From Spirochaetaceae bacterium (GTDB lineage: Bacteria > Spirochaetota > Spirochaetia > SZUA-6 > Bin103): 14,589 bases of DNA. A program made the position numbers and the translations under genes. The DNA lies in NCBI GenBank assembly GCA_028818385.1, contig JAPPNY010000252.1, forward strand, positions 1-14,589, written 5' to 3'. Below, piece after piece: positions 6,038 to 13,473 of the stretch. The notes beneath the pieces are model-generated. The model made no database searches. It had not been told where the DNA came from and worked only from the letters and a program-made list of their open reading frames with translations. Every line of letters begins with the position of its first letter. The first letter of the stretch is position 1.

Positions 6038-8554
6038 ATGGGCCTCAAGGCGCGGATCGGGGTCATCGTCGTCGTGTTCATGGCGGTGATGGTGGCCGGC
6101 CTGGTGCTCGCCGGGCGCCAGCGCGAGCAGGCGCTGCGCGACCAGCTCGACCGCACCGCCATGACCGGCAGCCGCGCGCTCTGGAGCAAGATCGTCGAGA
6201 CCGGCGTACAGCGCATGCGCGAGCGCGTGCCGATCGTCGCGGAGCACCGGGCGCTGCGCGCCGCCCTGGCCGGGGGGGACCGGGGCGAGATCTCGCAGGC
6301 GGCGCAGGCGGCGCTCAGCACCCTGCGGCGCACCGGTGACGTGACCCGCCTGGACCTGGTCTCGCCGGCCAGGGAGGTGCTGTACTCCTCGCAGCCGGCA
6401 TTCGAGCCGGCCGCGGCTGCCAGCGACGAGGCGCTGGCGCGGATGATCGAGCGGGGATGGACCGGCGGCGGCGTGGCGATCGACGCCGAGCGCAACGTGA
6501 CGCTGTCGGTCGGCTTTCCCCTGCACGGCGCGGACGGCGCGACGCTGGCGGTGGCCGTGCTGGCGACCGACATCCTGGAGGCGCTGACCGAGCTGAGGGA
6601 GGACACCGGGGCGGAGGCGCTGATCGTGAACCGGCGCGGCCGCCTGCTGGTGGGGACCGATCCGGCGATCTGGGAGTTCATCCGCGAGACGGGATGGCTG
6701 CCCGGAAGCACGTCCGAGCCGGTCCGCTCGGGCGACCAGGTGTTCTCGCACGCCGCGTTCCCGCTCGACGCCGAGCTCGGCAACCTGGTGGCGAGCGTGG
6801 TCACGGTGCAGGACGTGAGCGCGGTCTACGCCGGCCAGCGGCGCGTCAGCCTGATCACCGCGCTGGCGGGGGCGGGATTCGTGCTCGCATCGCTGGTCGG
6901 GCTCACTCTCTACCTGCGCGGCGCGCTGTCCCGTCTGACCGAGGGCGTCGTGGTGCTGGACGCGCTGTCCCGCGGCGACACGCAGGCGACCGTTGCGGTC
7001 AGCGAGGAGGAGTCGGACGACGAGGTGGCGCGCATCGCCCGCGCCGTGAACACCTTCCGGACGCAGACGCTGACATTGCGCCGGCACCGCCGCCGGGCGC
7101 TGCTGCGCCGGCGCCAGCAGGAGCGGTTCATTCAGGGCGAGATGACTCGCCTTGCCGACACCCTGAACGAGGAGGAGCGGCGGGACATCCTCAACGACCT
7201 TGCCGAGGTGCAGGCGCCGGCGGCCGCGGTGGAGGTGGACGCGGCCGGCGACAACGACAGCGGCAACGAGCTGCAGATGATCGGGCTGGCCTTCCAGAAG
7301 ATGACCAGCCGGGTCGGCCGCCAGCAGGAACGGCTGACGACGCTGGTGGCCCAGTTGCAGGAGGCGCTGCGCACCAGGACCGCTTACATGGCCCTTCAGC
7401 GCGATCTGCAGATCGCCAGCCGGGTGCAGCGCTCGTTCCTGCCCGGCGAACGCTTCGAGGCGCCGGGCGTCAAGATCCAGGCCGCCATGCATCCCGCCAA
7501 GGAAGTCGGCGGGGACTTCTACGACTTCTTCCGGCTGGACGAGAACCGCATCGGCGTCGTCGTCGGCGACGTCGCCGGCAAGGGCGTGCCGGCGTCGATG
7601 TTCATGGCGGTTACGCGCACGGTCATACGCGCCACCGCCCGGCAGGTGGAGCACGGTCCCGGCGAGTGCCTGCGGATGGTCAACGACACCCTGGTCGAGG
7701 CCACCGCCGGGGACATGTTCGTGACGGTCTTCTACGGCGTGTACGACGTTCGCGACGGCAGCTTCGTGTACGCGAACGGCGGCCACAACTCGCCGGCGCT
7801 GGTGACCGACGGAGGGGTGGAACGGATCCCGCTGACCGGGGGCGTCGCCCTGGCCATGTTCGACGGGCTCACCTATGACGAGGCGGCGGTGAGCGTTCCG
7901 CCCGGCGGCAAGCTGTTCGTCTATACCGACGGCATCCCCGAATCGGCCGACGTGACCGAGGAGGAGTACGGCTACGAGCGCATGGAGGACAGCCTCCGGG
8001 ACAGCGCCGGCCGCGGCACCGGCGACACGCTGGAGATGATGCTGCGATCGATCGAGGAGTTCGCCGGCGAGGCGGCTCAGTTCGACGACGTCACCATGGT
8101 CGTCCTCGGCCGCGAGACGGTCGAGGACGAGATCGCGGTCCGGCGCTTCTCGCTGCGCAACAACCGCGCGGACCTGCCCCGCATCGGCGAGGAGATGCGG
8201 GCGTTCGCCGAGAGCGCGGGCATCGGCCAGACCGGCGCAGGGCACCTCCGGCAGGCGCTGGAGGCGGTCGTGATCGATGCGATCGACGAGCGGCTGTCGG
8301 CGGTCAGCGAATACGAGATCGCGGTGTCCGCCACGCTCGACGGCGGCGTGGCGGAGGTCACGGTGGAGGATGACGGAGGCGCATACGATCCGCTGGAGGA
8401 GCCCGCGTTGGCGGACGGGAGCGGACCGGGTGAAGCGGAGGAGCCGGCAAGCCTGGGAGCGGGGCTGATGCGCCGCTCGCTGGTGGACGAGGTGTCCTAC
8501 ATGCGCGTGGGCGAGCGCAATCGGCTCACGCTGCGCAAACGGGTCGATGCATGA
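6038..8554 (+). CDS. Cache-HAMP-SpoIIE (PP2C-type) phosphatase with C-terminal GHKL-like domain
   Basis: A membrane-bound RsbU-type phosphatase of 838 residues. TM1 at 8-26, an extracytoplasmic double-Cache-like sensor at about 27-265, TM2 at about 271-293, and a HAMP region at about 295-350 followed by a basic helical linker. The SpoIIE domain starts near 450 (QIASRVQRSFLPG at 458-470) and keeps the metal-binding motifs GGDFYDF (491-497), GDVAGKG (510-516), YTDG (629-632) and DDVTMVVL (683-690), so phosphatase activity is likely. Residues 703-836 resemble an RsbW-type GHKL ATPase but its N box is altered (LEAVVIDAID where EExxxN is expected) and its G2 loop reads SLGAGLMRRSL. Known role of the family: dephosphorylate a STAS anti-anti-sigma factor to free a sigma factor; that partner is encoded next. 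Ribosome site GGAGTAGG overlaps the previous stop. Confidence 0.9.
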   Translation: MGLKARIGVIVVVFMAVMVAGLVLAGRQREQALRDQLDRTAMTGSRALWSKIVETGVQRMRERVPIVAEHRALRAALAGGDRGEISQAAQAALSTLRRTGDVTRLDLVSPAREVLYSSQPAFEPAAAASDEALARMIERGWTGGGVAIDAERNVTLSVGFPLHGADGATLAVAVLATDILEALTELREDTGAEALIVNRRGRLLVGTDPAIWEFIRETGWLPGSTSEPVRSGDQVFSHAAFPLDAELGNLVASVVTVQDVSAVYAGQRRVSLITALAGAGFVLASLVGLTLYLRGALSRLTEGVVVLDALSRGDTQATVAVSEEESDDEVARIARAVNTFRTQTLTLRRHRRRALLRRRQQERFIQGEMTRLADTLNEEERRDILNDLAEVQAPAAAVEVDAAGDNDSGNELQMIGLAFQKMTSRVGRQQERLTTLVAQLQEALRTRTAYMALQRDLQIASRVQRSFLPGERFEAPGVKIQAAMHPAKEVGGDFYDFFRLDENRIGVVVGDVAGKGVPASMFMAVTRTVIRATARQVEHGPGECLRMVNDTLVEATAGDMFVTVFYGVYDVRDGSFVYANGGHNSPALVTDGGVERIPLTGGVALAMFDGLTYDEAAVSVPPGGKLFVYTDGIPESADVTEEEYGYERMEDSLRDSAGRGTGDTLEMMLRSIEEFAGEAAQFDDVTMVVLGRETVEDEIAVRRFSLRNNRADLPRIGEEMRAFAESAGIGQTGAGHLRQALEAVVIDAIDERLSAVSEYEIAVSATLDGGVAEVTVEDDGGAYDPLEEPALADGSGPGEAEEPASLGAGLMRRSLVDEVSYMRVGERNRLTLRKRVDA

Positions 8555-8615
8555 CGATGCATGAGCGTCCGGTCGACCCGAGTGATGGTTTTCGGCTACC
8601 ATCGGAGGCCACGAC

Positions 8616-8634
8616 GCGGCGCGGCAGGCGCCGC
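8616..8634 (+). other. Hairpin just upstream of the STAS gene
   Basis: GCGGCGC (8616-8622) and GCGCCGC (8628-8634) form a perfect 7-bp stem with a 5-base loop, 6 bases before the GGAGAAGG ribosome site. There is no T tract, so it is not an intrinsic terminator. It could influence translation or mRNA processing. A smaller inverted repeat, GATGGT/ACCATC, lies at 8584-8603 in the same gap (8555-8652). Confidence 0.35.
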
Positions 8635-8652
8635 ATGACGGGAGAAGGATGA

Positions 8653-8991
8653 GTGCAAATCAGCAGTGAGCGCGACGGCAGCGCGTTGATCGTCGCCGTC
8701 GACGGTCGCATCGACGGCAGCAATTCCCAGGAATTCCAGGACCGGTTCGAGGAAGTGGTCGGCGACGACGATTCCGCGGTGATCCTGGACATGGACAAGC
8801 TTACCTACATCAGCAGTTCCGGCCTGCGGGCGACGCTGCTGCTCGCCCGGAAGCTGCAGCGGCAGCAGGCGAAGTTCGCCATCTGTGCGCTCTCGCCGTC
8901 GATCAAGGAAGTGTTCGAGATCAGCGGCTTCGACCGCATCATCCAGGTGCACGCCTCCAGGGAGGAAGCCACCCAGGCGGTGAGCGCCTGA
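8653..8991 (+). CDS. STAS-domain anti-anti-sigma factor (RsbV-like)
   Basis: A 112-residue single STAS domain, the normal size for RsbV/SpoIIAA proteins: a beta strand MQISSERDGSALIVAVDG, RIDGSNSQEF, then VILDMDKLTYISSSGLRATL. The family's phosphorylated serine sits just before GL, here Ser56 in ISSSGL; the usual DSSG is SSSG. Known role: in the unphosphorylated form it binds the anti-sigma kinase and releases the sigma factor; the kinase inactivates it and a SpoIIE phosphatase restores it. Both partners flank it. Start is GTG at 8653 with GGAGAAGG 4-5 bases upstream; the nearby ATG at 8649 is in another frame and stops after six codons. It follows the phosphatase by 98 bases and precedes the kinase by 114. 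Confidence 0.9.
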   Translation: MQISSERDGSALIVAVDGRIDGSNSQEFQDRFEEVVGDDDSAVILDMDKLTYISSSGLRATLLLARKLQRQQAKFAICALSPSIKEVFEISGFDRIIQVHASREEATQAVSA

Positions 8992-8999
8992 CATCGATG

Positions 9000-9087
9000 G
9001 GTTCCGTGGGGGCGACCACCGGCCGCACGGAACCTCCGCGCGGCGGCGAGAGCCGCGCATGAGGCGCTCGCGCCGGAGGCGGCGCGA
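9000..9087 (+). other. Three consecutive inverted repeats between the STAS and kinase genes
   Basis: Three perfect stems fill the 114-base gap: GGTTCCGTG/CACGGAACC (9000-9008 with 9026-9034, 17-base loop), GCGCGGC/GCCGCGC (9038-9044 with 9052-9058) and TCGCGCC/GGCGCGA (9068-9074 with 9081-9087). None is followed by a T tract. They could stabilise or separate the messages and so set the ratio of antagonist to kinase. The last two are GC-only and may partly reflect base composition. Confidence 0.4.
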
Positions 9088-9105
9088 ACGGGGGAGGCTC
9101 CGGGC

Positions 9106-9531
9106 GTGAGCGCCGACCTGCATCTGAAGCTGGACGCCGACCCTGAACGGCTTTCGGACATCACGGATGCCATCGAGGAACTGGGAGAGCGCGAGCGGTG
9201 GCCGCCGGACTTCCTGTTCCGCATGAACCTCGTGCTCGAGGAGATGACCCTCAACGTGATGACCCACGGCCGCGAGGCCGGGGCGAGCGAGCTGGAGGTC
9301 ATCGTGGCGTGCGACGCGGACACCGTCACCATCGAGATTTCCGACGACGGCCCGCTCTTCGATCCGCTTCAGGACGCTCCGGTCCCCGATACGGACGCGG
9401 CGCTCGACGACCGCCCGGTCGGCGGCCTGGGCGTCCACCTGGTCCGCGAGATGATGGACGAGGTCAGCTACCGCTACGAGGACGGCAGGAACCGTCTCCT
9501 GTTGAAAACCAGCAAGACAGATAACGCTTGA
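9106..9531 (+). CDS. RsbW-like anti-sigma regulatory factor (GHKL serine kinase)
   Basis: A 141-residue stand-alone GHKL ATPase of the RsbW/SpoIIAB type. It has an intact N box (LVLEEMTLNVMTHG, with Glu45-Glu46, Asn50 and His54), a G1 box ISDDGPLFDPL at about 78-88 and a G2 box GGLGVHLVREMMDEVSY at about 106-122. Family role: binds a sigma factor, or another target, and phosphorylates the STAS antagonist on serine; the antagonist is encoded immediately upstream. No sigma-factor gene is in the window, so the final target is unknown. Start is GTG at 9106 with a strong GGGGAGG site 8 bases before. Its sequence resembles the C-terminal domain of the upstream phosphatase (both have a D-x-G-x-x-[FY]-DP box and a DEVSY ending), but here the catalytic residues are kept. 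Confidence 0.88.
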   Translation: MSADLHLKLDADPERLSDITDAIEELGERERWPPDFLFRMNLVLEEMTLNVMTHGREAGASELEVIVACDADTVTIEISDDGPLFDPLQDAPVPDTDAALDDRPVGGLGVHLVREMMDEVSYRYEDGRNRLLLKTSKTDNA

Positions 9532-9582
9532 CCGGCAAGGCAGTTAACGTACGCTCGGCAGCACCGGGGCCGGGCGCGTCCG

Positions 9583-9612
9583 TTGACAGCGCTCCTTGAG
9601 GGGCGCACAGTA
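9583..9612 (+). promoter_or_regulatory. Candidate promoter of the ABC transporter operon
   Basis: TTGACA (9583-9588), then 14 bases, then GCGCACAGTA (9603-9612), the same pair of boxes and spacing as at 2057-2086. The end of the second box is only 8 bases from the ATG at 9621, so a transcript starting here would have almost no leader. Confidence 0.35.
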
Positions 9613-9620
9613 GGCTTCTC

Positions 9621-10574
9621 ATGCGGAACGCCGTGTCCACGGCTTCCACCCTGACCAGACGAACCCCTTTGGCGGCGTTGTGGAGGCGGATCAAGCTCGA
9701 ACGCGCTTGGTACGCCATGATGCTCCTCCCGGTCATCTACCTCGTCATCTTCCACTACGTGCCGATGGGCGGCATCGTCGTCGCGTTCAAGGACTATCGG
9801 ATCGCCAAGGGCGTGTTCGGCAGCGACTGGGTCGGCTTCAAGTGGTTCATCCAGTTCTTCGAGTCGTTCTACTTCTGGCGGCTCATGCGCAACACGCTGC
9901 TGATCAGCTTCTACACCATCGTCTTCGGCTTTCCCGTGCCGGTCGTCTTCGCGCTGATGCTCAACGAGATACGCATCGTCCCGCTCAAGCGGATCGCGCA
10001 GACCGTGAGCTACCTGCCGTACTTCGTCTCCCTGGTGATCATCGTCGGCATGCTGGTCACGTTCCTGTCGCCGAACAGCGGCGTCGTCAACGTCGCCATC
10101 AAGTCACTGGGCGGCGAGCCGGTCAACTTCATGGGCCAGCAGCGCTGGTTCCGGCCCCTCTACATCGGATCCCACATCTGGCAGTGGTTCGGCTTCAGCT
10201 CGATCATCTATCTGGCCGCAATCGCCGGCATCAGCCAGGAGCTCTACGACGCGGCGGAGGTGGACGGCGCCTCGCGCATCCAGCGGATCCGTTTCGTCAC
10301 CGTTCCCGGGATGGCGCCGACGATCATCATCCTGCTCATCCTGAACCTCGGGCACGCGATGTCCGTGAACTGGGAGAAGAACCTGCTCATGTACTCGCCG
10401 GTCATCTACGAGGTGGCCGACGTGATCGACACCTACGTCTACCGGCGCGGCATCGTCAGCGGCGAATACAGCTTCGGGGCGGCGGTCGGGCTGTTCAAGA
10501 ACCTGGTCAACTTGGTGTTTCTCTTTGTCTTCAATCGGCTGGCGCGCCGGTTCACCGACACCTCGCTCTGGTGA
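9621..10574 (+). CDS. LplB-type carbohydrate ABC transporter permease
   Basis: A 317-residue inner-membrane permease, the usual length of LplB-like (binding-protein-dependent, MetI-fold) proteins. The N-terminal region LERAWYAMMLLPVIYLVIFHYVPMGGIVVAFKDY is characteristic of the LplB branch. About six membrane segments follow, and the ATPase-contact EAA loop is seen at about 207-233 (ELYDAAEVDGASRIQRI, then VTVPGMAP). Together with the next permease it forms the channel for a sugar or oligosaccharide. There is no strong ribosome site before the ATG at 9621; a weak AGTAGG is 7 bases away, and the promoter-like block lies directly upstream. The stop is 7 bases before the next ATG, so the two are co-transcribed. 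Confidence 0.92.
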   Translation: MRNAVSTASTLTRRTPLAALWRRIKLERAWYAMMLLPVIYLVIFHYVPMGGIVVAFKDYRIAKGVFGSDWVGFKWFIQFFESFYFWRLMRNTLLISFYTIVFGFPVPVVFALMLNEIRIVPLKRIAQTVSYLPYFVSLVIIVGMLVTFLSPNSGVVNVAIKSLGGEPVNFMGQQRWFRPLYIGSHIWQWFGFSSIIYLAAIAGISQELYDAAEVDGASRIQRIRFVTVPGMAPTIIILLILNLGHAMSVNWEKNLLMYSPVIYEVADVIDTYVYRRGIVSGEYSFGAAVGLFKNLVNLVFLFVFNRLARRFTDTSLW

Positions 10575-10581
10575 GCCTGCG

Positions 10582-11484
10582 ATGACGGACCGAGTCGGAG
10601 TCCGCAGGGCGCTCACGGTCGAGGATGTCCTGGTCGACACGTTCGTCTACCTGGGCGTGGGGCTGGCCTTCGTCGTCACGCTCTATCCGTTCGTGTTCGT
10701 GCTAAGCATGTCGATCAGTGATCCGGTGGCCGTCGCACGGCGGGAGATCTTTCTGCTGCCCAAGGGATTCAGCCTGGACGCCTATCGCACCGTGCTGAAC
10801 GATCCGACCGTCATCCGCAGCTACTACAACACGATCTGGTACACCAGCGTCGGCACCGCGCTCAACCTGGTGTTCACGGTCATGGCCGCCTATCCGCTTT
10901 CCAAGCGCAATTTCTCGGCACGCGGCGTGCTGATGTTCCTGTTCGTGTTCACGATGTTCTTTTCCGGCGGCCTGATCCCGCTGTTCGTGCTGGTGGTCAA
11001 GCTGGGGCTGTACGCGACGCGCTGGGCGATCGTGATCCCGACGCTGATCGCCATGTTCAACCTGATCATCTGCCGGACCTTCTTCCAGACCCTGCCGGAG
11101 GACCTGTTCGAGTGCGCCCGCATCGAGGGCGCGGGCGAATGGCGGATCGTCTGGAAGATCGTGCTGCCGCTGTCCAGGCCGATCGTCGCCGTGCTCATCC
11201 TCTTCTACGGGATCGGCCACTGGAACAGCTTCTTCCCGGCCCTTCTCTACCTCCCGGATGCAGACCTGCAGCCGATCCAGATCTATCTGCGTCGGGTGCT
11301 CATCCAGGCGTCGCCCGAGGCCGTGCAGCAGTTCGAGACCGGCGAGTCGGGCAGAGGCGTCATGGCGATGGTGCAGATCAAGTTCGCGGTGATGATCGTG
11401 GCGGTGCTGCCGATCCTGCTGCTGTATCCGTTCCTGCAGAAGTATTTCGTCAAGGGCGTGCTGATCGGCGCGCTGAAGGGGTGA
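10582..11484 (+). CDS. LplC/YtcP-type carbohydrate ABC transporter permease
   Basis: A 300-residue second permease, matching the size of LplC/YtcP proteins. TM1 is at about 20-42, followed by the family's SDPVAVARREIFLLPKGFSLDAY segment, further membrane segments and the EAA loop at about 174-200 (DLFECARIEGAGEWRI, then VLPLSRP). The C-terminus ends KYFVKGVLIGALKG, a tail typical of this permease group. The longer open frame upstream overlaps the previous gene; the ATG at 10582 is preferred because it sits 7 bases after that stop and gives the usual N-terminus. No ATPase gene follows; in related Lpl-type systems a shared ATPase is encoded elsewhere. Confidence 0.92.
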   Translation: MTDRVGVRRALTVEDVLVDTFVYLGVGLAFVVTLYPFVFVLSMSISDPVAVARREIFLLPKGFSLDAYRTVLNDPTVIRSYYNTIWYTSVGTALNLVFTVMAAYPLSKRNFSARGVLMFLFVFTMFFSGGLIPLFVLVVKLGLYATRWAIVIPTLIAMFNLIICRTFFQTLPEDLFECARIEGAGEWRIVWKIVLPLSRPIVAVLILFYGIGHWNSFFPALLYLPDADLQPIQIYLRRVLIQASPEAVQQFETGESGRGVMAMVQIKFAVMIVAVLPILLLYPFLQKYFVKGVLIGALKG

Positions 11485-11540
11485 ATCAGTTCGACATCGG
11501 AGCGAGCAGGTTGGTTGGTGGACCAATCGCAAACCACCGG

Positions 11541-11567
11541 ACGACGGAACGAAAACGACGGAACGAA
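11541..11567 (+). repeat. 13-bp perfect direct repeat in the leader of the binding-protein gene
   Basis: ACGACGGAACGAA occurs at 11541-11553 and 11555-11567, one base apart. The second copy runs into the AAGGAG ribosome site of the 11579 gene. It may be an RNA or protein binding site, or simply a local slippage duplication. A partial inverted repeat TTGGT-GG-ACCAA lies at 11515-11526. Confidence 0.5.
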
Positions 11568-11578
11568 GGAGAACCGAA

Positions 11579-13150
11579 GTGAAGCTACCGAGAATCGTGG
11601 TCCTGGGCACGGCGCTGGCGATCGCGGGCGCAGGCGCCTTTGCCACGGGTACCGAAGAAGCGATGGCGCCCGGCGAGCTGCCGACGCTGACCGTGGCCAC
11701 CCATACCGGTTGGGCCGCGCTCCTGCAGCCGGCCAGCAACGATCTGCCGGTCTACCAGGAGCTGGAGCGGCTCAGCGGGGTGCACATCGAGTGGGAGAAC
11801 ATCCAGGTTGGCAACTACGCGGAGGTGATGCGCGCGCGGCTGGCGGCCGCCGTGAACCTGCCGGACGTGATCAACATGTCGCTGCTCGGCGACATTGGCC
11901 AGCATGGCCGTGACGGACTGATCATCCCGCTCAACGATCTGCTGGACTCGCACGCGCCCAACATCAATAAGTGGTGGAACACCGGCAGCAACGGCATCTA
12001 CAAGATCCTGGACACCAGCCCCGACGGCAACATCTACGGCGTGGGCAACTACGTGCTGCCGCACTACCTGTCCCAGGGGCCGCTCTGGAACGTGGTGTGG
12101 CTCGACGCGGTGGGCATCCCGGAGATGCCGGAGACGCAGGCCGACACGATGACGGCGCTGCGGGCGTTCCGCGATGGCGATCCCAACGGCAATGGCCAGA
12201 ACGACGAGATTCCCCTGGTGCCGGCCGCCGGGCGCGGCTACCTGCGGTTTCTGGGCAACATGTACGGGTTCGAGTACTCCATCGTTTCCGAGTACCTGGT
12301 CGACGACGACGAGCAGGTCTACTGGATCTTCCAGAGCCCGCGCATGAAGGAGTACCTCACCTTCATGAACCAGCTTTACACGGAGGGACTGCTCGACAAG
12401 GCGTATGCCACCGACAGTTGGACCGAGACGCTGGAGAAGGTCACCAACGACCTGGTCGGCCTGATCACCTGCTGGACCACGTTCGCCGGGACCTACAGCC
12501 AGGCGTCTCCGTCCGGCAAGCCCGACGGGTCGGTCCCGGTATTCGTGAACGGTCCGCCCATCGAAGGGCCGTACGGTGACAAGTTCTTCGTGAAGCGCGA
12601 GATCTTCGGCGGCGACCAGATGGGGATCACGAAGGATGCCAAGCAGCCGGAAGTGGCCATGCACTGGATCGACTTCATCCGCAACAGCGAGGAAGCCCTG
12701 ATGCTGCAGAACTTCGGCATCCTGGGAGAGACGTACAACATGGTCGATGGCGAAATCCAGACCGTCAGCACCGACGACAAGCCGTTCAACGACCGGCTGC
12801 TGGAGGTCGGTGGCAGCCAGCCGCCGTACGCTCACCTGCAGTGGGACTTCGCGTGGGACTATCGCTTTCCGAAGTGGGCTCTGGAGAACAACACCGCCTA
12901 CCAGGGGTACTACAAAGCGCCGTCCTTCCCGCAGGTGCGGCCGACGCTGGACGAGCAGGAGACGCTGAACCGCATCCTGACCGATCTGAATACCTACAAG
13001 ACGGAGTGGTTCGACAAGTTCGTCACCGGCCAGGAGCCGCTGAGCAAGTTCGACGAGTTCGTCGACGGACTGAACAAGCTCGGCGCCCAGGAGGTGATCG
13101 CCGTGCGCCAGCAGCAGTACGAGCGCTACGGAGAGCTGGTCGGCAGCTAG
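11579..13150 (+). CDS. LplA-like extracellular carbohydrate-binding protein
   Basis: A 523-residue family 1 solute-binding protein of the large LplA type that accompanies LplB/LplC permeases. The N-terminus MKLPRIVVLGTALAIAGAGAF is a signal peptide; there is no lipobox Cys, and the mature end ATGTEE is typical in style of spirochaete binding proteins. A DGDPNGNGQNDE stretch (199-210), a calcium-loop-like motif common in this family, precedes IPL. The substrate is probably an oligosaccharide or modified sugar; it cannot be specified. Start is GTG at 11579, with AAGGAG about 8 bases upstream. The 94-base gap after the permease is larger than the others in the operon and holds a 13-bp direct repeat, so the binding protein may be separately boosted. 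A strong hairpin terminator follows its stop. Confidence 0.92.
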   Translation: MKLPRIVVLGTALAIAGAGAFATGTEEAMAPGELPTLTVATHTGWAALLQPASNDLPVYQELERLSGVHIEWENIQVGNYAEVMRARLAAAVNLPDVINMSLLGDIGQHGRDGLIIPLNDLLDSHAPNINKWWNTGSNGIYKILDTSPDGNIYGVGNYVLPHYLSQGPLWNVVWLDAVGIPEMPETQADTMTALRAFRDGDPNGNGQNDEIPLVPAAGRGYLRFLGNMYGFEYSIVSEYLVDDDEQVYWIFQSPRMKEYLTFMNQLYTEGLLDKAYATDSWTETLEKVTNDLVGLITCWTTFAGTYSQASPSGKPDGSVPVFVNGPPIEGPYGDKFFVKREIFGGDQMGITKDAKQPEVAMHWIDFIRNSEEALMLQNFGILGETYNMVDGEIQTVSTDDKPFNDRLLEVGGSQPPYAHLQWDFAWDYRFPKWALENNTAYQGYYKAPSFPQVRPTLDEQETLNRILTDLNTYKTEWFDKFVTGQEPLSKFDEFVDGLNKLGAQEVIAVRQQQYERYGELVGS

Positions 13151-13186
13151 AGAGCCGGCCGATCCCGACGAGGATCGATCTTCTCC

Positions 13187-13221
13187 ACGAGCAGGCGGGC
13201 ATGCAGCCCGCCTGCTCGTTT
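13187..13221 (+). terminator. Intrinsic terminator of the ABC operon
   Basis: A perfect 14-bp stem (13187-13200 with 13206-13219; arms ACGAGCAGGCGGGC and its complement) with a 5-base ATGCA loop starts 36 bases after the binding-protein stop. It is followed by only a short T run (13219-13221). Stem strength and position make a terminator the natural reading; it may work in both directions. Confidence 0.8.
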
Positions 13222-13303
13222 CCGCCCTGCGCCCCCTGTTGGCTCTGCGCAGCGAGCCGTACCGCCGCACCGCGCGTCGCATCGTTAGCACCCACGAGAC
13301 AGG

Positions 13304-13357
13304 TGTCGCAAATCGCGACAGTCGCGACAGAGCCGTGTAATCCTTTGTATACATAAT
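13304..13357 (+). repeat. TGTCGC/GCGACA repeat cluster beside an AT-rich patch
   Basis: TGTCGC (13304-13309) is followed by a tandem pair of TCGCGACAG (13313-13321 and 13322-13330), so one inverted and two direct copies of GCGACA lie within 27 bases. Next comes an AT-rich patch with CATAAT (13352-13357; TATTAT on the other strand), which could be a -10 box in either direction, though I see no matching -35. No gene is supported in 13222-13580. The cluster looks like a regulator-binding site but nothing links it to a specific regulator. Confidence 0.35.
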
Positions 13358-13473
13358 AGTTGTGCAATGCGCGCACGCTGTCGGCCGCGTCGGCGTCGCA
13401 TGATACGACACTCATGGGGACGTGTGGCGGCCGATGTCCGGGCCCTGATTGCCCTCCCGTGTGTCCCGGTCTT

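Noticed and set aside
5984..8602. 872-codon open frame on the minus strand opposite the SpoIIE gene
   Set aside because: Mirror image of a well-supported gene in GC-rich DNA; composition is dominated by Arg, His, Ala and Gln and no family motif is seen.
11585..13411. 608-codon minus-strand open frame opposite the LplA-like gene
   Set aside because: Antisense shadow: the plus strand encodes a clear binding protein with signal peptide and ribosome site; the minus-strand protein shows no recognisable domain.
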